Below are positions 49,700 to 62,496 of a stretch of DNA of 64,000 nt, one piece after another. This stretch comes from Combretum micranthum (lineage: Eukaryota > Streptophyta > Magnoliopsida > Myrtales > Combretaceae). The notes beneath the pieces are model-generated. The model made no database searches, was not told where the DNA came from, and was given only the letters and a program-made list of their open reading frames with translations. Where the stretch lies: contig JAMXBD010000025.1 of assembly GCA_024138025.1 (NCBI GenBank), positions 1,555,501-1,619,500 of the forward strand. Reading direction: 5' to 3'. Made by a program: the position numbers and the translations under genes. How positions within the stretch are numbered: the stretch's first letter is position 1; every line of letters starts with the position of its first letter.

Positions 49700-50830
49700 A
49701 ATATCCATCATGAAACGGTGGGTATATACTGTGGGTATATATATCTACATATCTATTTTCCAATTTATCATAATATTAACAAATAAATCTATCATATAGA
49801 AATTTAAGATATTAAAATGAAAAAGGTCATATAACTTTATATCATCTTTATATGAGGGTGGCAGTTTTTGTCAGCAAGCATAAATGTAAGAATGCTTGAT
49901 GTTCCGATTTTCATTGGGTTTGTACTTGTGCTAAAATGTCAAGTGTTAATTGTTATTGTAGAAGTCAGATGAATCGGAAATCACCATCCAAACAACCAAC
50001 GGTGAAAAGAAAGAGATTAAGAGAAAAGAAACAATACACTAAGATTTAGATGTAAAAGCATATGAAGTCGGTCAGCAAACAATGGATAGTGAAGTAGAAA
50101 ATCATAGCATGTCATGGAAGTATTTAGGTTCACGCAAGGAAAAGATGAGAAAGCCTTTGGTCTAGTTATTTTTGGCAAATCCTATCAAGAACATAAAAAA
50201 TGGGACTACATGTGGTATCAGTTATCACATGTGGGACTTCAGTGGTTCTATATTCTTATTTTGTATATCTTGATTGGATGTTGCCAATCCTACCACACAA
50301 TCTTCCTTTTTTCTTGAAATAAAATCTAGTTAAACTCTATGAATAGGTACCAAATAACTAGGATTGAATTATATCCCTATTTGCAAACAAGTATACAAAA
50401 CAATATGTATCGTCATCCCAGCCTACTAATCTCATCCCAAGGTACCGTTCTGATTTAGGTTGATCAGCCTTAACTTCATATAAAAGTCAAAACCCAAGAT
50501 ATATGGGATGCTTTAATATAAAATTATATATAATCATTGAAACATCCTAAAATAGTTAAACTCTTTAAGATACAAATTAACAACATTGGGTATTGGAGGC
50601 ATCTTGTTTCAATTGATACAATGAAAAATCATGTGATAGTGGGCTATCAGGAATTTTGTCATGTTACATCAGGTGAAATCATCTTAAAAAAGCATTAGTA
50701 CAAATAGATTTAGGCTTTGTGTGGTTCATTGGCATGTCGATGACACGCTGTTATTTTGGTTCTGACTATTTATCAAGAAACAAATACAAATAAAAAAATT
50801 ATTATTTAGGCTTTTATATTGTAAATAGCT
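49700..50830. other. Intergenic, no gene recognised
   Basis: A 67-codon open frame at 50114-50317 has no recognisable features. The rest is AT-rich. Confidence 0.35.
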
Positions 50831-50919
50831 TTATAGTCTAGTTATATGAACACATGTCTCTCAAGTGAGATAGATTGTATCCAAATCCCCTTCCATTATA
50901 TGACAAAAAAAAAAAAAAA
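50831..50919 (+). mobile_element. tRNA-derived SINE-like fragment
   Basis: A tRNA-like stretch (TCTAGTTATATGAACACATG, then TCTCAAGTGAGATAG) ends with a box-B-like TTGTATCCAAATCCCC and, 13 bp later, a poly-A tail (50905-50919). The layout fits the 3' part of a plant SINE head plus tail. It is short and degenerate. Confidence 0.4.
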
Positions 50920-53900
50920 GTTAGATCCATGCTAGCCTTTCTCCTCTGGCTAATATCATTGCGGCTTTAAGAAAGTTTAGTGTTGCAACGTGAAAAGCCA
51001 TTATTGTCGTGCATAAGCTGAAAAGAATACTTCATTTTATCATTGTTGAGTGGAGATAAAATTGGGAAGTGGAGATTGACCTTATATGAGATACTTTACC
51101 ACACATAAAACTGATTTCTCAATATATTCAACTAAAAACTTATAAAATGAATTATTCTGAGGTTATCTCAATTTGATAATTAATAATTAGGATTAGTCAA
51201 ATTTTAAAAGTATCTTATGATATGAAGAGAAAGTTTCATAGTTGACTACTAGCGCTAAAACCAAAGAAAAGCATGCGCAGCGTGGAAATTCAGAAGATTA
51301 ATTTATAATTTTAAGGAGGAAAATTTTTATCATTACCATAGGATTTCTTGTAGAAGAAGAGTGAAGTGGTTTGCATTTGGCGAATTAATGTTCTAACTTG
51401 TTAGGAAAGGATTGTTAAAGTCAAATTAAAAAAAAAAAAATTAACGATAGAAGAAAACGGAAAGAAACACAATATAATAAAATTAATGTAATTCTCATTC
51501 CTCATCTTAGATTATAAGCAATGACGTCAATACTTCTATTATGGAATAATATCAAAAAATGGAATGTAAATTTTTACAAAAGTTTAATCAAGTATCCGAT
51601 TAAATTTTTTCTACTTGTTTCATGTATCAAATTATTCAAAAATAAGCTTTAGATATCTGATTAAACTTTTTACACTAATTTATATATCAAATTATTTAAA
51701 ACAAAACTTCATGTACTTAATTAAACTTTTTACGAAAATTGAAGTACAATTTTTAACGTTAACCCTTCCGTTATCAACTCTAGAGGCCAAAATTAGGGAA
51801 CAAGTATATTAAATGTGATATAATTTTTTAATACGAACATCTGGGATTGACTTGAATTTAATTTCTTTTTTTTTTCCCCAAAAACTTGTAATAGATAGTG
51901 ATTAAAAAAAATAATGATATATGTAATAAATGAAGTCTGGAATATCTTAAACGATTTTTTTTTTATATCTTTTATGTTAATGATGAAATTCGATAAGATT
52001 TTCTATGTTAAATAACTCGTTTAAATCTTTATGTTGTGTGTTATTGCATCAAATAAGTCCATCATTTGCTGGCGGCGGACAAAAAGAAAAGAGTCCATCA
52101 TTTTCGCACTAATCTTAAATGATGCAAATAAAGAGGCTAAATTAATATATTATATATATATATATGGCTTACGTGGATTTACGCTAAAAATATATGATTT
52201 GAATAAGAGCTAAGTAATACAAAGAGAAATTTTTTTTTTTATTACCATTATAACAGGGAAAGAAGAAATCGAAATTGATACCTCTTACTTAAGAGATCAA
52301 GAAAAATGCTACTAAATTAAAAGTACATTGTTCAAAGAGAAGTTAATCTAATGTTATAGCAAGTACATGGAAGACTTCCAATCGCTCAAATATATTTGTC
52401 AAAGATCACTGCAGGCTAATAGTGTGAACCCTGGCCTTCAATATGCAATGAATAAGATTTCTTTCTTTCCTCTCTAAATTATATTCTATAAATTTGAAGG
52501 GAAAAGAAAAAAAGAAGACATCATATACGATCAACATATTTATTTACATCATCATGAATATATGTAAAAACAAATCCATTGTAAATGGTCCTTTCATATA
52601 TATATATATATATATAAAAGCAAGCTATAAAGGTAGTTTGAATTAAAGGAAAAACAACACAAAGGGGGAAAAAAAATTCAATACAACAATTTTAAAGTGG
52701 GAAAAACCTAATTATGGAAACAGATATAAATTAAAGAGGAGCTAAAATGCACTAAAATAAACAATGAGAATCCTCAAATATTATCACTCTGTATACTCAT
52801 TTAGACCTCATAACATTATCAAGAATGACTCTCATTATTACTAGGTAAGATTTCCTGTTATAATAAGCCTAAACCCTAATTATAAATCCCTGTCGACATT
52901 TTATATGATATTTCAATCAATTGGTCTTGATAGCCAATTAAAATATCCAATTTAACTTTTACTTGCCAATATTGCTATCAAAGTTTATCTTGCTAGCTTC
53001 TATAAAGAGATGCCATCTGGAGCACCTTTACAACTTCTTAAGACACTCAATGTCATCTTTTCAATTGAAAAGAAAATATATGATATGTAATTTTACTAAA
53101 TGAGATAGTTCAACTTCTTTATTAAATCAAAATAATTAAAAATATACAAAAAATAGCATATACATTTATTCCTCCTTTTCTCCAACTATTACTATTACCT
53201 AAGCTAACCTTAACTCTATAGATAAAAGCTATTGGAATATCTTAAGTAAGCTTCCTTTATCTTCACCTATCGTGACAAAACCATCACAAATGAGACTCCT
53301 CCACCATCATACATGGTGTAACCACCACTAAATGAAAGCTCTCTCTTAAGCCTCTAGTTTAACAACTACATGCTACTCAACCAACCCCAAAATCTTAATA
53401 AATCAAAATCATCCCTTCCACACCATTTCTTCTATCTTGTAGTAGAAATTGATATTCAAACTCCCAGATCATTATATAACATAGTTCAAAATTGTAGAAC
53501 TAGTTCAAACTCATAATCTTATATCCAAACCTTATATCTTAGATCCTCCAGTTATGGATTTAAACTACAAGAGAAAATTTGTGAATAAGTGAAAGTTTTC
53601 TTGATGATTGTGTTGATGGTGCAATCTGCAAAGAGATGAAACCTAGACTCATTTATGGTGCAACCTATAAGTAGAAGAAGCTCATACCCAAATCCCAAAT
53701 CTGCAATGTAAATGAAACATTAATTTGAATCTATGAATCTTAGTTGATGATCTTGTTGATGGGTTTTGAAGTATAAAAGACAAAAAGACAACAAGTGTGG
53801 GTAGTGTATACTTTATATCATATATAATTTTTGCAGTTCAAGATAGGCTTAGAAGCTTGACTATACCTCATGACTTGTTACCTTAACTCACATCTACCAT

Positions 53901-54564
53901 TTCAAAACATTAAATTTTCTATCACAATATACTAAATAACATCAATTGCTCAAGAGTTAAATTAATCAACACACAAAACCACAAATTAATACCAATACCA
54001 CACTATAACCATGTGCATACACTACAAAGTTTTAATATCAAATTTGCATCGCATTTTAACCTGAATTAAATATTCTACACTCCAAGTCTCTAATTAAATC
54101 TTTATTTAATCGACTAAAGCATTAACAGATCCAGTTGAGTTAAGAATAAAGGCCACTTACTTTCTATTATGCCTCCACTACCACTAATGCTAAAAAAGAT
54201 CCAAACTACAATTAATCCAACCATTTCTTGATCAAACCTTTCAAAATCATCAAAGTAAGAGTTGATTAGCTAGCTAATACTATATACTAACTAAACAAAT
54301 TGAGGATTAAATTTCACCAACAATAAGGGAATCTCATGCCATTCCCTTCAAAGCTTCCAATTTAATTAATCTTGCTTTCCTAAATTCATTAATTCACAAA
54401 CCACAAGTAACTATATTTATGCATTTAATTAAGATTGAACTTAATTGAACTATGATCGATTGATTCTTACCACATTTTGATTAAATTCTTGATATATTGC
54501 ACATTTAACACATGAATTAACTCTATTGCTTGTTTCATTTAAATTGAAGAAAATTAAGGGGTTC
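50920..54564. other. Intergenic AT-rich DNA, no gene seen
   Basis: Contains roughly three degenerate about 62-bp tandem units (GATTAAACTTTTTAC-type) at 51590-51750, (AT)n runs near 52147-52166 and 52595-52616, and long A/T-rich stretches. No exon chain or TE domain recognised. Confidence 0.4.
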
Positions 54565-55151
54565 CTTAATATAAAAACCAAGAACTTCTTGGATGATTTT
54601 ATCTTTGGTGTCAATTACTTCTTAGATCCTCGAAGTGCTTTGTTCTGAGTATACTTGATTTTTGAATTCTAATGAACTTCAGACACTACTCCAAAAGAAA
54701 CCTTGATTATTAGAGTTTCTCCACCTTATATTTGAGGGATGTCACATTCTCTCCACCTACAAAACTACCATTTTTGTCATTTTCGCTATATAGGTCTAAA
54801 ACCATATTAAGTAGAGAGAACTCTAGAAGTGCTCTCATATAGACCCAAGAGGTGTCCCCACTATGAGAGAATTTGCCTTACATGGCACTTAGCTCCCTTA
54901 ATTCCGATTGGTAAACTGCTCTGATACCACCTATAAGTATTTATAACTTCATTTACTGATGTATTGTCGGCTATGGTGAAATGCCATATAGTTTTGTCCA
55001 AGATGCCAGTTGCTTTCAAGATGTCACCCATCTTGAGAGTGCTCTTTACTGAGTATGTTTAACTTTAAAGTTCTAATGAACTTCAAACTATTATACCAAA
55101 AAATATTTCGATGATTAGAGTTCCACTATCTTATATTTAAGGGATATCACA
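54565..55151 (-). mobile_element. TRIM retrotransposon (short LTRs, no coding)
   Basis: On the minus strand: 5' LTR 54930-55151 starting TGTGATATCCCTTAAATATA; primer-binding site TGGTATCAGAGC (reverse complement at 54918-54929, a perfect match to initiator-Met tRNA complement); about 170 bp of internal sequence; polypurine tract AGGTGGAGAGAA; then the 3' LTR ending at 54746 (minus start TGTGACATCCCTCAAATATA). The 3' LTR is diverged and its far boundary (about 54565) is uncertain. No ORF. Confidence 0.7.
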
Positions 55152-55368
55152 CTTAATCCTTACAGTCACTACAAAAGATGAGAGAGTAAGAGGATGGGAT
55201 TTTGGTTCTAGATCGTTGTTAGGGTTGAAATGTAATGTATTTATTTACTAAATCTCCTTCCTTTAAGTATTATGATATTACTTAAACACCTCCAATAGAG
55301 CATATTAATTTGAGAGAAATTTAGTAATTTTGAATACTGCTTTGAGAATACTAAAATACTCTTACATA

Positions 55369-55780
55369 TAGGGGTACAAATGAACTAAGCTGGTTCATAA
55401 ACTACTCGAGCTCGGCTTGATATTTACTTAAGTTCGATTCAAGAATAGTCAAGTCGAGCTCAGCTCAAAGCTCAAGCTATTAGAGTAGTTTCTCAAGTTG
55501 AGCTCGAGCTTCATATCTTTAGGAAGATTAGCTTGTTAGCCTAATTGAACTGGAATTGAGTATAAATGTTAATCGAATTTGAATAGAGATTGATTATTAA
55601 TATTATTTGAGTTAGAATTAAAAATATTTTTTAATAGATTGAGTTTAAACAAGTTTAATCGAGTCAAGTTCAAACTTATGTAGCATTATTTCAAGCTGGA
55701 CTTGAGTTCTGAAATTTCAAGTCAATTTTAAGCTCGAACTCAATATTATATTATCTTGACTCGCCTCGTTTGTAGTCCAA
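55369..55780 (+). mobile_element. Non-autonomous hAT MITE, copy 2
   Basis: Begins TAGGGGTACAAATGA and ends with the reverse complement of TTGGACTACAAACGAG. Flanks CTTACATA (55361-55368) and ATTACATA (55781-55788) match at 7 of 8. The interior has repeated GAGCTCGA/TCAAGCT motifs like copy 1 at 13966-14411. No ORF. Confidence 0.75.
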
Positions 55781-56354
55781 ATTACATATCTATTTACATT
55801 AAGGATAGTTCAGATATTTATGAATTATTATTATCCTTTGTATTTATATTTTATCCATTATTTATTTATAATTTAATTAGTTACTTCTATTGACTCGACA
55901 TATTTCAATAATCAAACTAAATAATTTATAAATATAGGAAACTATAAATTAAGCAACTAAAAATAGATATCATTTTGGTTAACTCTAGCTAACAATTCTA
56001 GTCAAATTTGGTCCTCCTCAACTTTGTAACAAATTTGAATCATCTTCAATAGCCTTAAAAGCTTAAATGATAATTTCTAGCTTACAATCTTGTATCAAAA
56101 ATAGAGAAAGTGAGCCGTGTGCATAAGTAGCTAGCCGAATATTAAGGGCAATCACAAGAGAGAGGGGGAGGTGAAGGAGAAGTGACGGTGATGGTGATTT
56201 GTTGAATAGAGAGAGAATGAGCAAATAGTTATTTATTTATTCATTTAATTTCTTTAGAGTAATAATATTTCTTTTTGATAATATTAGTTTCCTAAAGATT
56301 TTAAAATATTTAATAATAATTAGATTAATAATTTCTTTTGCTAATAACATTGTA

Positions 56355-56432
56355 ATCTAGTGATATTGCCATCAATCTTCGTAGTGGAATATCTTGTGTT
56401 TGAATCCTATTCTTCCATTTTAATGGCGCAAC

Positions 56433-56487
<55 letters not shown>

Positions 56488-56491
56488 AAAA
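56355..56491 (+). mobile_element. tRNA-derived SINE-like piece with poly-C then poly-A tail
   Basis: Box-A-like TAGTGATATTG (56359-56369) and box-B-like GTGTTTGAATCC are spaced as in a tRNA-derived Pol III unit, followed by TATTCTTCCATTTTAATGG, 43 C and 14 A. The tRNA resemblance is modest. Confidence 0.4.
56435..56477. repeat. 43-bp poly-C run
   Basis: Forty-three consecutive C followed by 14 A (56478-56491). Length may be unreliable because of homopolymer sequencing. Confidence 0.9.
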
Positions 56492-59208
56492 GGAAAAAGA
56501 TTACCATTTTAAATCGAATTGGGAAAATACATATGACAACAACCTAACTTAGGATTTCTTTTTCCTCTTTAATTTGTTTCCAATTTGCATTTCATATCTT
56601 GTTGAAAGTAGTCAATTAATTGAATTGTAATTGCTATCTTTTTAAGCTTGTCATTGATGGATATAGCACAAGTGTTTGGAGCCATGGTGAGAACACCTAA
56701 TCGTCAAGGGTCAAATACAATTGCCCTTAAAACCATCTTACTTAGCTTTGATCTAGATCTTACCAATGTACAACTGAGTTCTATTAGTAAATTTTAACTT
56801 CGCATAAGACTCTTAAACTATTAACCCAACATTTATCTCACTTCACTACATATATGCAAAAGTTAAAAAAAACCTAATATTTATCGGCCTTCTCATGTTT
56901 TGTTTATTTTTCACTCTCACTTAATTATGGTTGTTATCCCTATAAATCTTTGTTTTCATGTTTATGTGAGGTTCTTGTAAGCATATAACTTCTTTTTGGC
57001 AAGGCAAAGTTTTAGAAGTTACAAAAGGAAAAAGAGGCATCACATATGTTTCCAAGTGTGTAAAAGTTGCTTTCCTCTTTACCATATATGCATTTTAATA
57101 TTACTTCTTGATCATATCTTCCCATAGAAGCAATCTACCATAATAAAGTTTCCCTTCTCAAAAGAATCATTGACGTTTACAATTGTAAATTGCATACAGT
57201 CAGATTTAGAAATTCTACATCACATATAGTAGCTTTACGGCTATGTTGACATTCTTGTTGCTTTGCTTGGTTTATTTATAACGTAGTGATGAAAACTAAG
57301 AAAAATAGTCATGGAAGCATCCAAACTCCCCTTTTTCCAAGTAGGTGTGTGTTCAAAATATGCAAGTCAACCACCTTTTTGTTTTTTTCCAATGTCAGAA
57401 TGGCATCGTTCAATAAGAGAGAAGCACGTCACTTTAAGGATATAATATGCCATGTCGTGGACCCATTCCTTATTGTGTCCTATGTGTGTGTTTATTTGCT
57501 CGAGATCCGTATATGAAAGGAAAATGTTATCTTATCTCCAGTTCTATATCAATTAAAGATTACTATCATTAATGCAGGGCTAGCTTCTGAGCATGACATG
57601 CATGCTCAAATGTCAAAAGCTTTAAAAGAATTTTCTGTTGTCTTCCATCCTAAGCTGGCTTTGTGGAAAGGGTTGTTGGGCTCGTATTCGTCTTTAGGTG
57701 TTCTTATTTGTCTTTATATTAATTTAATTAACTTTAGTAGTAATTAATTAAGGGCATATTTGTTTTATTATATTTTAGTTATTTTAACATCATATTTTTA
57801 TCATTTTTTAAATAGATGTTTATAAAAAAAAATATAACGATGAAAAATTGACAGTTTTACTCATAAATAGACTAAACAGATATAATATAAATATAATATA
57901 AATGCAGATCTGATATATATACGATATAAATAATAATCAAACAATCCAAACATACCCTATGTTTGTTAAAAATTCCAAACAATTACACGGTCTAACAAGT
58001 TTGCCATGTTATAAATTGTTCCTTAATTAATATAAATACAAAAATATTTAGATACAAATTTTAGATAGAAATTATAATTTTGAGTATATGATTCTATTAA
58101 TTTTATACAATTTTGTATATTTTTACCAATTCTACACATTCGAATAAATGATAAAATCATTAATTCAACATCTATGCTCATGAGATGCGCATGTTATAAG
58201 GTATAGAAGTGGTAAACAAAATTTATTAAGGAAATATAAGAGGGAGGGTTTTCGGATTTTTTATCCCACATGCTTACCATGTGTTTAATTATTTAGAGTC
58301 CAAGTAATGTCTTGTAAGTCAAGAAAGATAGAGGTAAGCAAAATGTGAAAAATATACCACATTTTAAAGTATTTATAAGGATTTTAAACTATTGAGAATC
58401 GAAACCAAACATGACATAATTAAAAAAAAAATCATTATGTACTTCATAATTGAGGGAATTCGAAAGCAACATAAATTTTGTTACCAAAATAAGGCATGCC
58501 TTTGTGTATAAATTCGACTTTATTATTCAAAAATAAAATTAATATTTAGGTTTGATTTATTTAGTACCTACGAAAAACATTAATTCTTGACCCCACACGT
58601 GACAGATGTTCCGACTTCCGAGTCAGCGTTGTGACCGAGTCTACAAAGTAGTTAGCTTGCCCATGCGGCCATGCCACCGGGTTCTGACAAACATTATTAA
58701 TTAAATCAAAATGATCTTCTCAAAGTTGATTAAGCTGATTATGTTGTTTAATTAAAATAACACCTAATATAAGCCAATTAGTGAACTTGGATTAAGGATA
58801 AACATAGAAGTAATCGAGTCAAAGGTATTATATATGTATTCATAAAATAAATAAATGAGGCTATTTGAATTGAGAAATAAACTTCAACAATATTTTTCAC
58901 TAATTACAATCCAAATTTTACAATTGAAATTTATTCTAGTAAAACTTGCTTTTTTTCCCAAAGCAAGAAAACAACGTATGACTTACATTTAATTACACCA
59001 TTAAATGTAATCACCAAAAAATTATAAATACAATTAAAAAAAATACTATATATGGTTTTTTGACTGTAAAAAAAAAATAATAATAATCACACTAATGGTT
59101 TTATTTCCTAACCACAAAAAGAATTTTAAAATTATTTGAAAATACCGTGGATGTGTTATTTGTGTTATTTATTTTTTTCCCTTTATTTTTTGTCTTATTA
59201 TTATTTTT
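56492..59208. other. Intergenic region downstream of the ACS gene
   Basis: No gene recognised. A 76-codon open frame at 57286-57516 matches nothing known. A MITE-like element lies at 57751-57960. The part nearest 59208 is expected to hold the ACS 3' UTR, but no site can be fixed. Confidence 0.4.
57751..57960 (-). mobile_element. MITE-like element, family shared with 7143-7383
   Basis: Edges AGGGCATATTTGTTTTA and the reverse complement of ATAGGGTATGTTTGGATTG. The minus-strand interior (TATATCAGATCTGCATTTAT, then CTGTTTAGTCTATTTATGAG) resembles the plus strand of 7150-7290. No ORF. Confidence 0.45.
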
Positions 59209-60998
59209 TTAATTTCTATTTCTTTGCTCCATGTAACTGTGTATCCTCTGAAGAGCAACTTCTAGTGTTTGCTCACTCATGTTAGCAAAACACACCCTAA
59301 ACCAGCCTGGATCAGAGCAATGGCAAGAAGACCCAGGAGAGATATTCAGCTTCAATTCATGAAGCATGATCCTCCAAAGTGCCAATTCACCTTCTCTTGT
59401 TGGTTTCTCAAGCAAAGGGCTCAAATTCATCCAACAAAACAATCCAGCATTCCCCTTAAGGCACTCGATCCCGGCTTTTTTCAACCCTTCTATAATCATG
59501 TCGTATCGTTTCTTCAGCCTTTTTCGATTGGTCTCAATGTAGCTCTCAGTGAATTCCTTGTTGGACAGCATGGATGCTAGAAGGTGCTGTGTTTGGGATG
59601 AGATTAAAGTGAAACTAGACATCCTCCTAGCTGTTGTAACAACCTTGTCATTGTAGGAATATATGGTCCCAACCCGGAATCCTGGCAGGCCGAGATCTTT
59701 TGAGAGGCTGTATACAATGTGGACACGTTCACAATTCTTGTAGCCGTTTGATGCAAGGACTTCAGCAATGCTAACGAATTCGGACGACGAGAAAACCGAA
59801 CCGGAATAGATTTCATCCGAGACGAGGTGGATGTTTTTCCTTGTTACGAATTCCAGTAGATTCTCCAGGACGGATCTTTGAACTGTGGCTCCTAGGGGAT
59901 TGGAGGGGTTTGTGATTAAAACACCTCTCACCCTTGTTTTCATTGCCTCAGCCTTCTTGTAGGCTGCTTCTAGAGCTTCAGGAGTGATTTGGAAATTGTT
60001 GGAGCTATCACAATGTATTGGTACTAAATTCACTCCAGTCCTCCACCTCAAATCTCTATCAAAGCTGAAATACATCAAAAGTACTAGGTAAGAATTAAGA
60101 AAAGTTAAGGTGCAAAAAGTAAAAAACAATCTCTTAAATTACTCCTAGGATGTCTAAGAGGCTTCTTTAAGCTTACCCTGGATAGTAGGGAGTAGGCACA
60201 AGCAAAGCATCACCAGGGTCAGCCAGGATGAAGGTTAGCAGCTCGTTAGCTGCGGTGGCGCCAGCCGTCAGGACTATCCTCTCCGGGTCGAATTTCGCCT
60301 TCCCGCTGCGGATTTGCTCCATGAAACTTGCCATTGCCTGAATACATAATTTGATCTCATAAGTTAAACCTCTTAAAATCATTTTATATTAACAACCATA
60401 AAAGATAGATGCTCCAAACATTTGGCACCTTGCTCGATATGCTTGTAGAGCATTTATCTTTACTAAATCCTAGATGGGTTTATTAGTTTTCTTGGAAAGA
60501 CAGAAAAGGAGCTATTGGTTATTACATACCTTTCTGAAAGTCAGGAGACCATGGTAGTCTTGAAACAAGGCATTTTCTCGAAAGCCGGGGGCGCCTTTTC
60601 CCCAAATAGATGCTTCAGAGTGCTTTTCCAGGAAATTTTCCAGTAAATCAAATGACACCTATACCAACCAGACAACAGACATCAATATCATTAGCCACAT
60701 GATAATTCCATCATATGACGACCTGAAACATTGTTGTTATTTCTTTTTTTGGGGTAGTCAAACAATATATGTAATACCATTTATTTTTTTGAACTAATCA
60801 AGCCAATTTGATTTTGTATAAGCTCACCTGATTTTCTGCCAATCCCATTTGGATGACCCCGTCCTGGTTGCTAACTTCGTCGTAGGGGTTTTCGTCATAC
60901 GCCTTCCACCCAGCGAAGTAAGGAGAGTCTTCGCCGTGTGTGTCGGATTCCGCCAACTTGGAGAGCCTAGCAGAAGGTGCATCATTCTCGATGGCCAT
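59209..60998 (-). CDS. ACS: 1-aminocyclopropane-1-carboxylate synthase, type III (ACS7-like)
   Basis: PLP enzyme converting S-adenosylmethionine to ACC, the rate-limiting step of ethylene synthesis; cytosolic. Four exons join in frame with GT-AG introns: 60828-60998, 60530-60658, 60177-60337, 59209-60064, giving 438 aa. Motifs in order: [28 protein letters not shown] (substrate-binding Glu), [66 protein letters not shown] (PLP Lys about 276), [16 protein letters not shown] and WFRVCFANM (substrate-carboxylate Arg). After [11 protein letters not shown] only RNRN remains, so the MPK/CDPK serines of type I and the ETO1-recognised TOE tail of type II are absent; that defines type III, whose best-known member is Arabidopsis ACS7. 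The start is the ATG before AIENDAPS; the stop is TAA. No break seen, so the gene appears functional. Confidence 0.96.
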
Positions 60999-61190
60999 GA
61001 TATTGAATGTTAAATAGGAGACTTAGGTAGTTCTTTTGTTGACAATATATGTTGGGGACTTAAGGTGCTCTTTTTAGGTGAGAAAGTGTGAGATGAGAGT
61101 AGGAAATTTTTTGAGTTTAAGTTATGTTGTATTTCGTTGTGTTAAATGAAGTGATTTGTGTTTGTCTGAAGGCAACCTTATTTATAGGGG
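60999..61190 (-). promoter_or_regulatory. ACS TATA box and 5' leader
   Basis: Minus strand CCCCTATAAATAAGG gives a strong TATA box at 61179-61186, about 180 bp upstream of the ATG at 60998, predicting transcription start near 61150 and a leader of about 150 bp without an intron. Confidence 0.7.
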
Positions 61191-62496
61191 TGGGGTGTTG
61201 ACATAAAAAGGTTGGACAACTAGGAGTAAGCATAATGGGTAGAGCTTTTTCTTTTCTTTTTAATTTTACAGAAATATTAGTTTTTTCAAGTGACAACTGT
61301 TTGCTTATGTCATGAATTCTTTTATGTCAATCTCCATATCTCCATGTACCCAAACCCCAAAATGGTGATTGCGCTTACCAATAAGATTTTCATATTACTC
61401 GTAGTTTAAAAAAAATTATCATTTATTCTACATACAATATATATGTTAAAAATTTAGTGATACATTTGTGGTGCATACTATATCATATAGTTAATAGAAA
61501 AATTCTATAATCCTATTATGATTTTAACAAGATTAGTCACATAAATAATTATATTTATTTTAATGATTAGATAGATGGCTAAAGGATCATGTTGATAAAA
61601 CTGTACAAGTCCTCATAGTTTGTAATACTTACTTTTCGTGATAAATGTTTTCATCAATACAACAAATTGCCATTTCTCGAACATCTTAATTTAGAAAAAC
61701 TGTTAAAAATTTAAAAAGGAAAAAAAGTTTTGCACTACTTAATATTTACATAATAATAATATATATGAATACAAGGTAAGTTAGAAATATTTATTTATTT
61801 TACATTTCAACAAGTGGGGGAGGGGGAAGAAGAAGTGCTTCTCCGTTCCAAAGTATATTTCCTTTTTCTATTCTTACCTTCTAGTGGAGGTGTGGTAACG
61901 TTAAATTCCAGAAGCTAGTGGAGATGATTAACTATGATAATAAATGCTAAATAGTAATTAATTCTAGTATAGTTATATAGAGCAGTGTTGTCATGATAAT
62001 TAATTTGATGAGGCGCAACAATACTAAATTTAGTATTATCTAATCTTTAAGAAAATATTTAGTGGATAAATATACTTGACATGTATTATGCCACTAGTCT
62101 TTATGGTGCTGATGTATATACCATTACACTAGAGCTAATGATCCCATGAAGATACCTATTACTAAAATTTTTAATTGTCATTTAAGGTGTTGTATCAAGA
62201 CACCCCATTTGACTTAAATAGAACTCCCAAAAATGTTTTAACTTTAGAAATTATGAGGCAAGATAATAAAAGTAGAGCCCCTATGTAACTATCCAAGGTT
62301 AGGTGAAAAAATTTGACTCATTTTGATAACATGCTCAATAGAAATGAAAAGGAAGAGAAAAAAAAAAGGTTATTTAATAATTTGCAAAGATCTAAAGATG
62401 AAAATTCGCATTTCAACTTGTTGGGTGCAATTACAAATGATATCCTATACTATAACTAACATATTAAAAATACCCTACTTTGTCTTGAATGTATAT
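61191..62496. other. ACS upstream region, no gene seen
   Basis: AT-rich promoter-side DNA with no recognisable open frame. 62323-62562 has a 79-codon open frame that runs into the TRIM and is not credible. Confidence 0.4.

Noticed and set aside
56325..56507. 60-codon minus frame with a poly-Gly block
   Set aside because: Created by the 43-base poly-C run; no other support.
59269..59816. Frames 59269-59580 (plus) and 59604-59816 (minus)
   Set aside because: Shadows of the ACS exon 4 coding frame.
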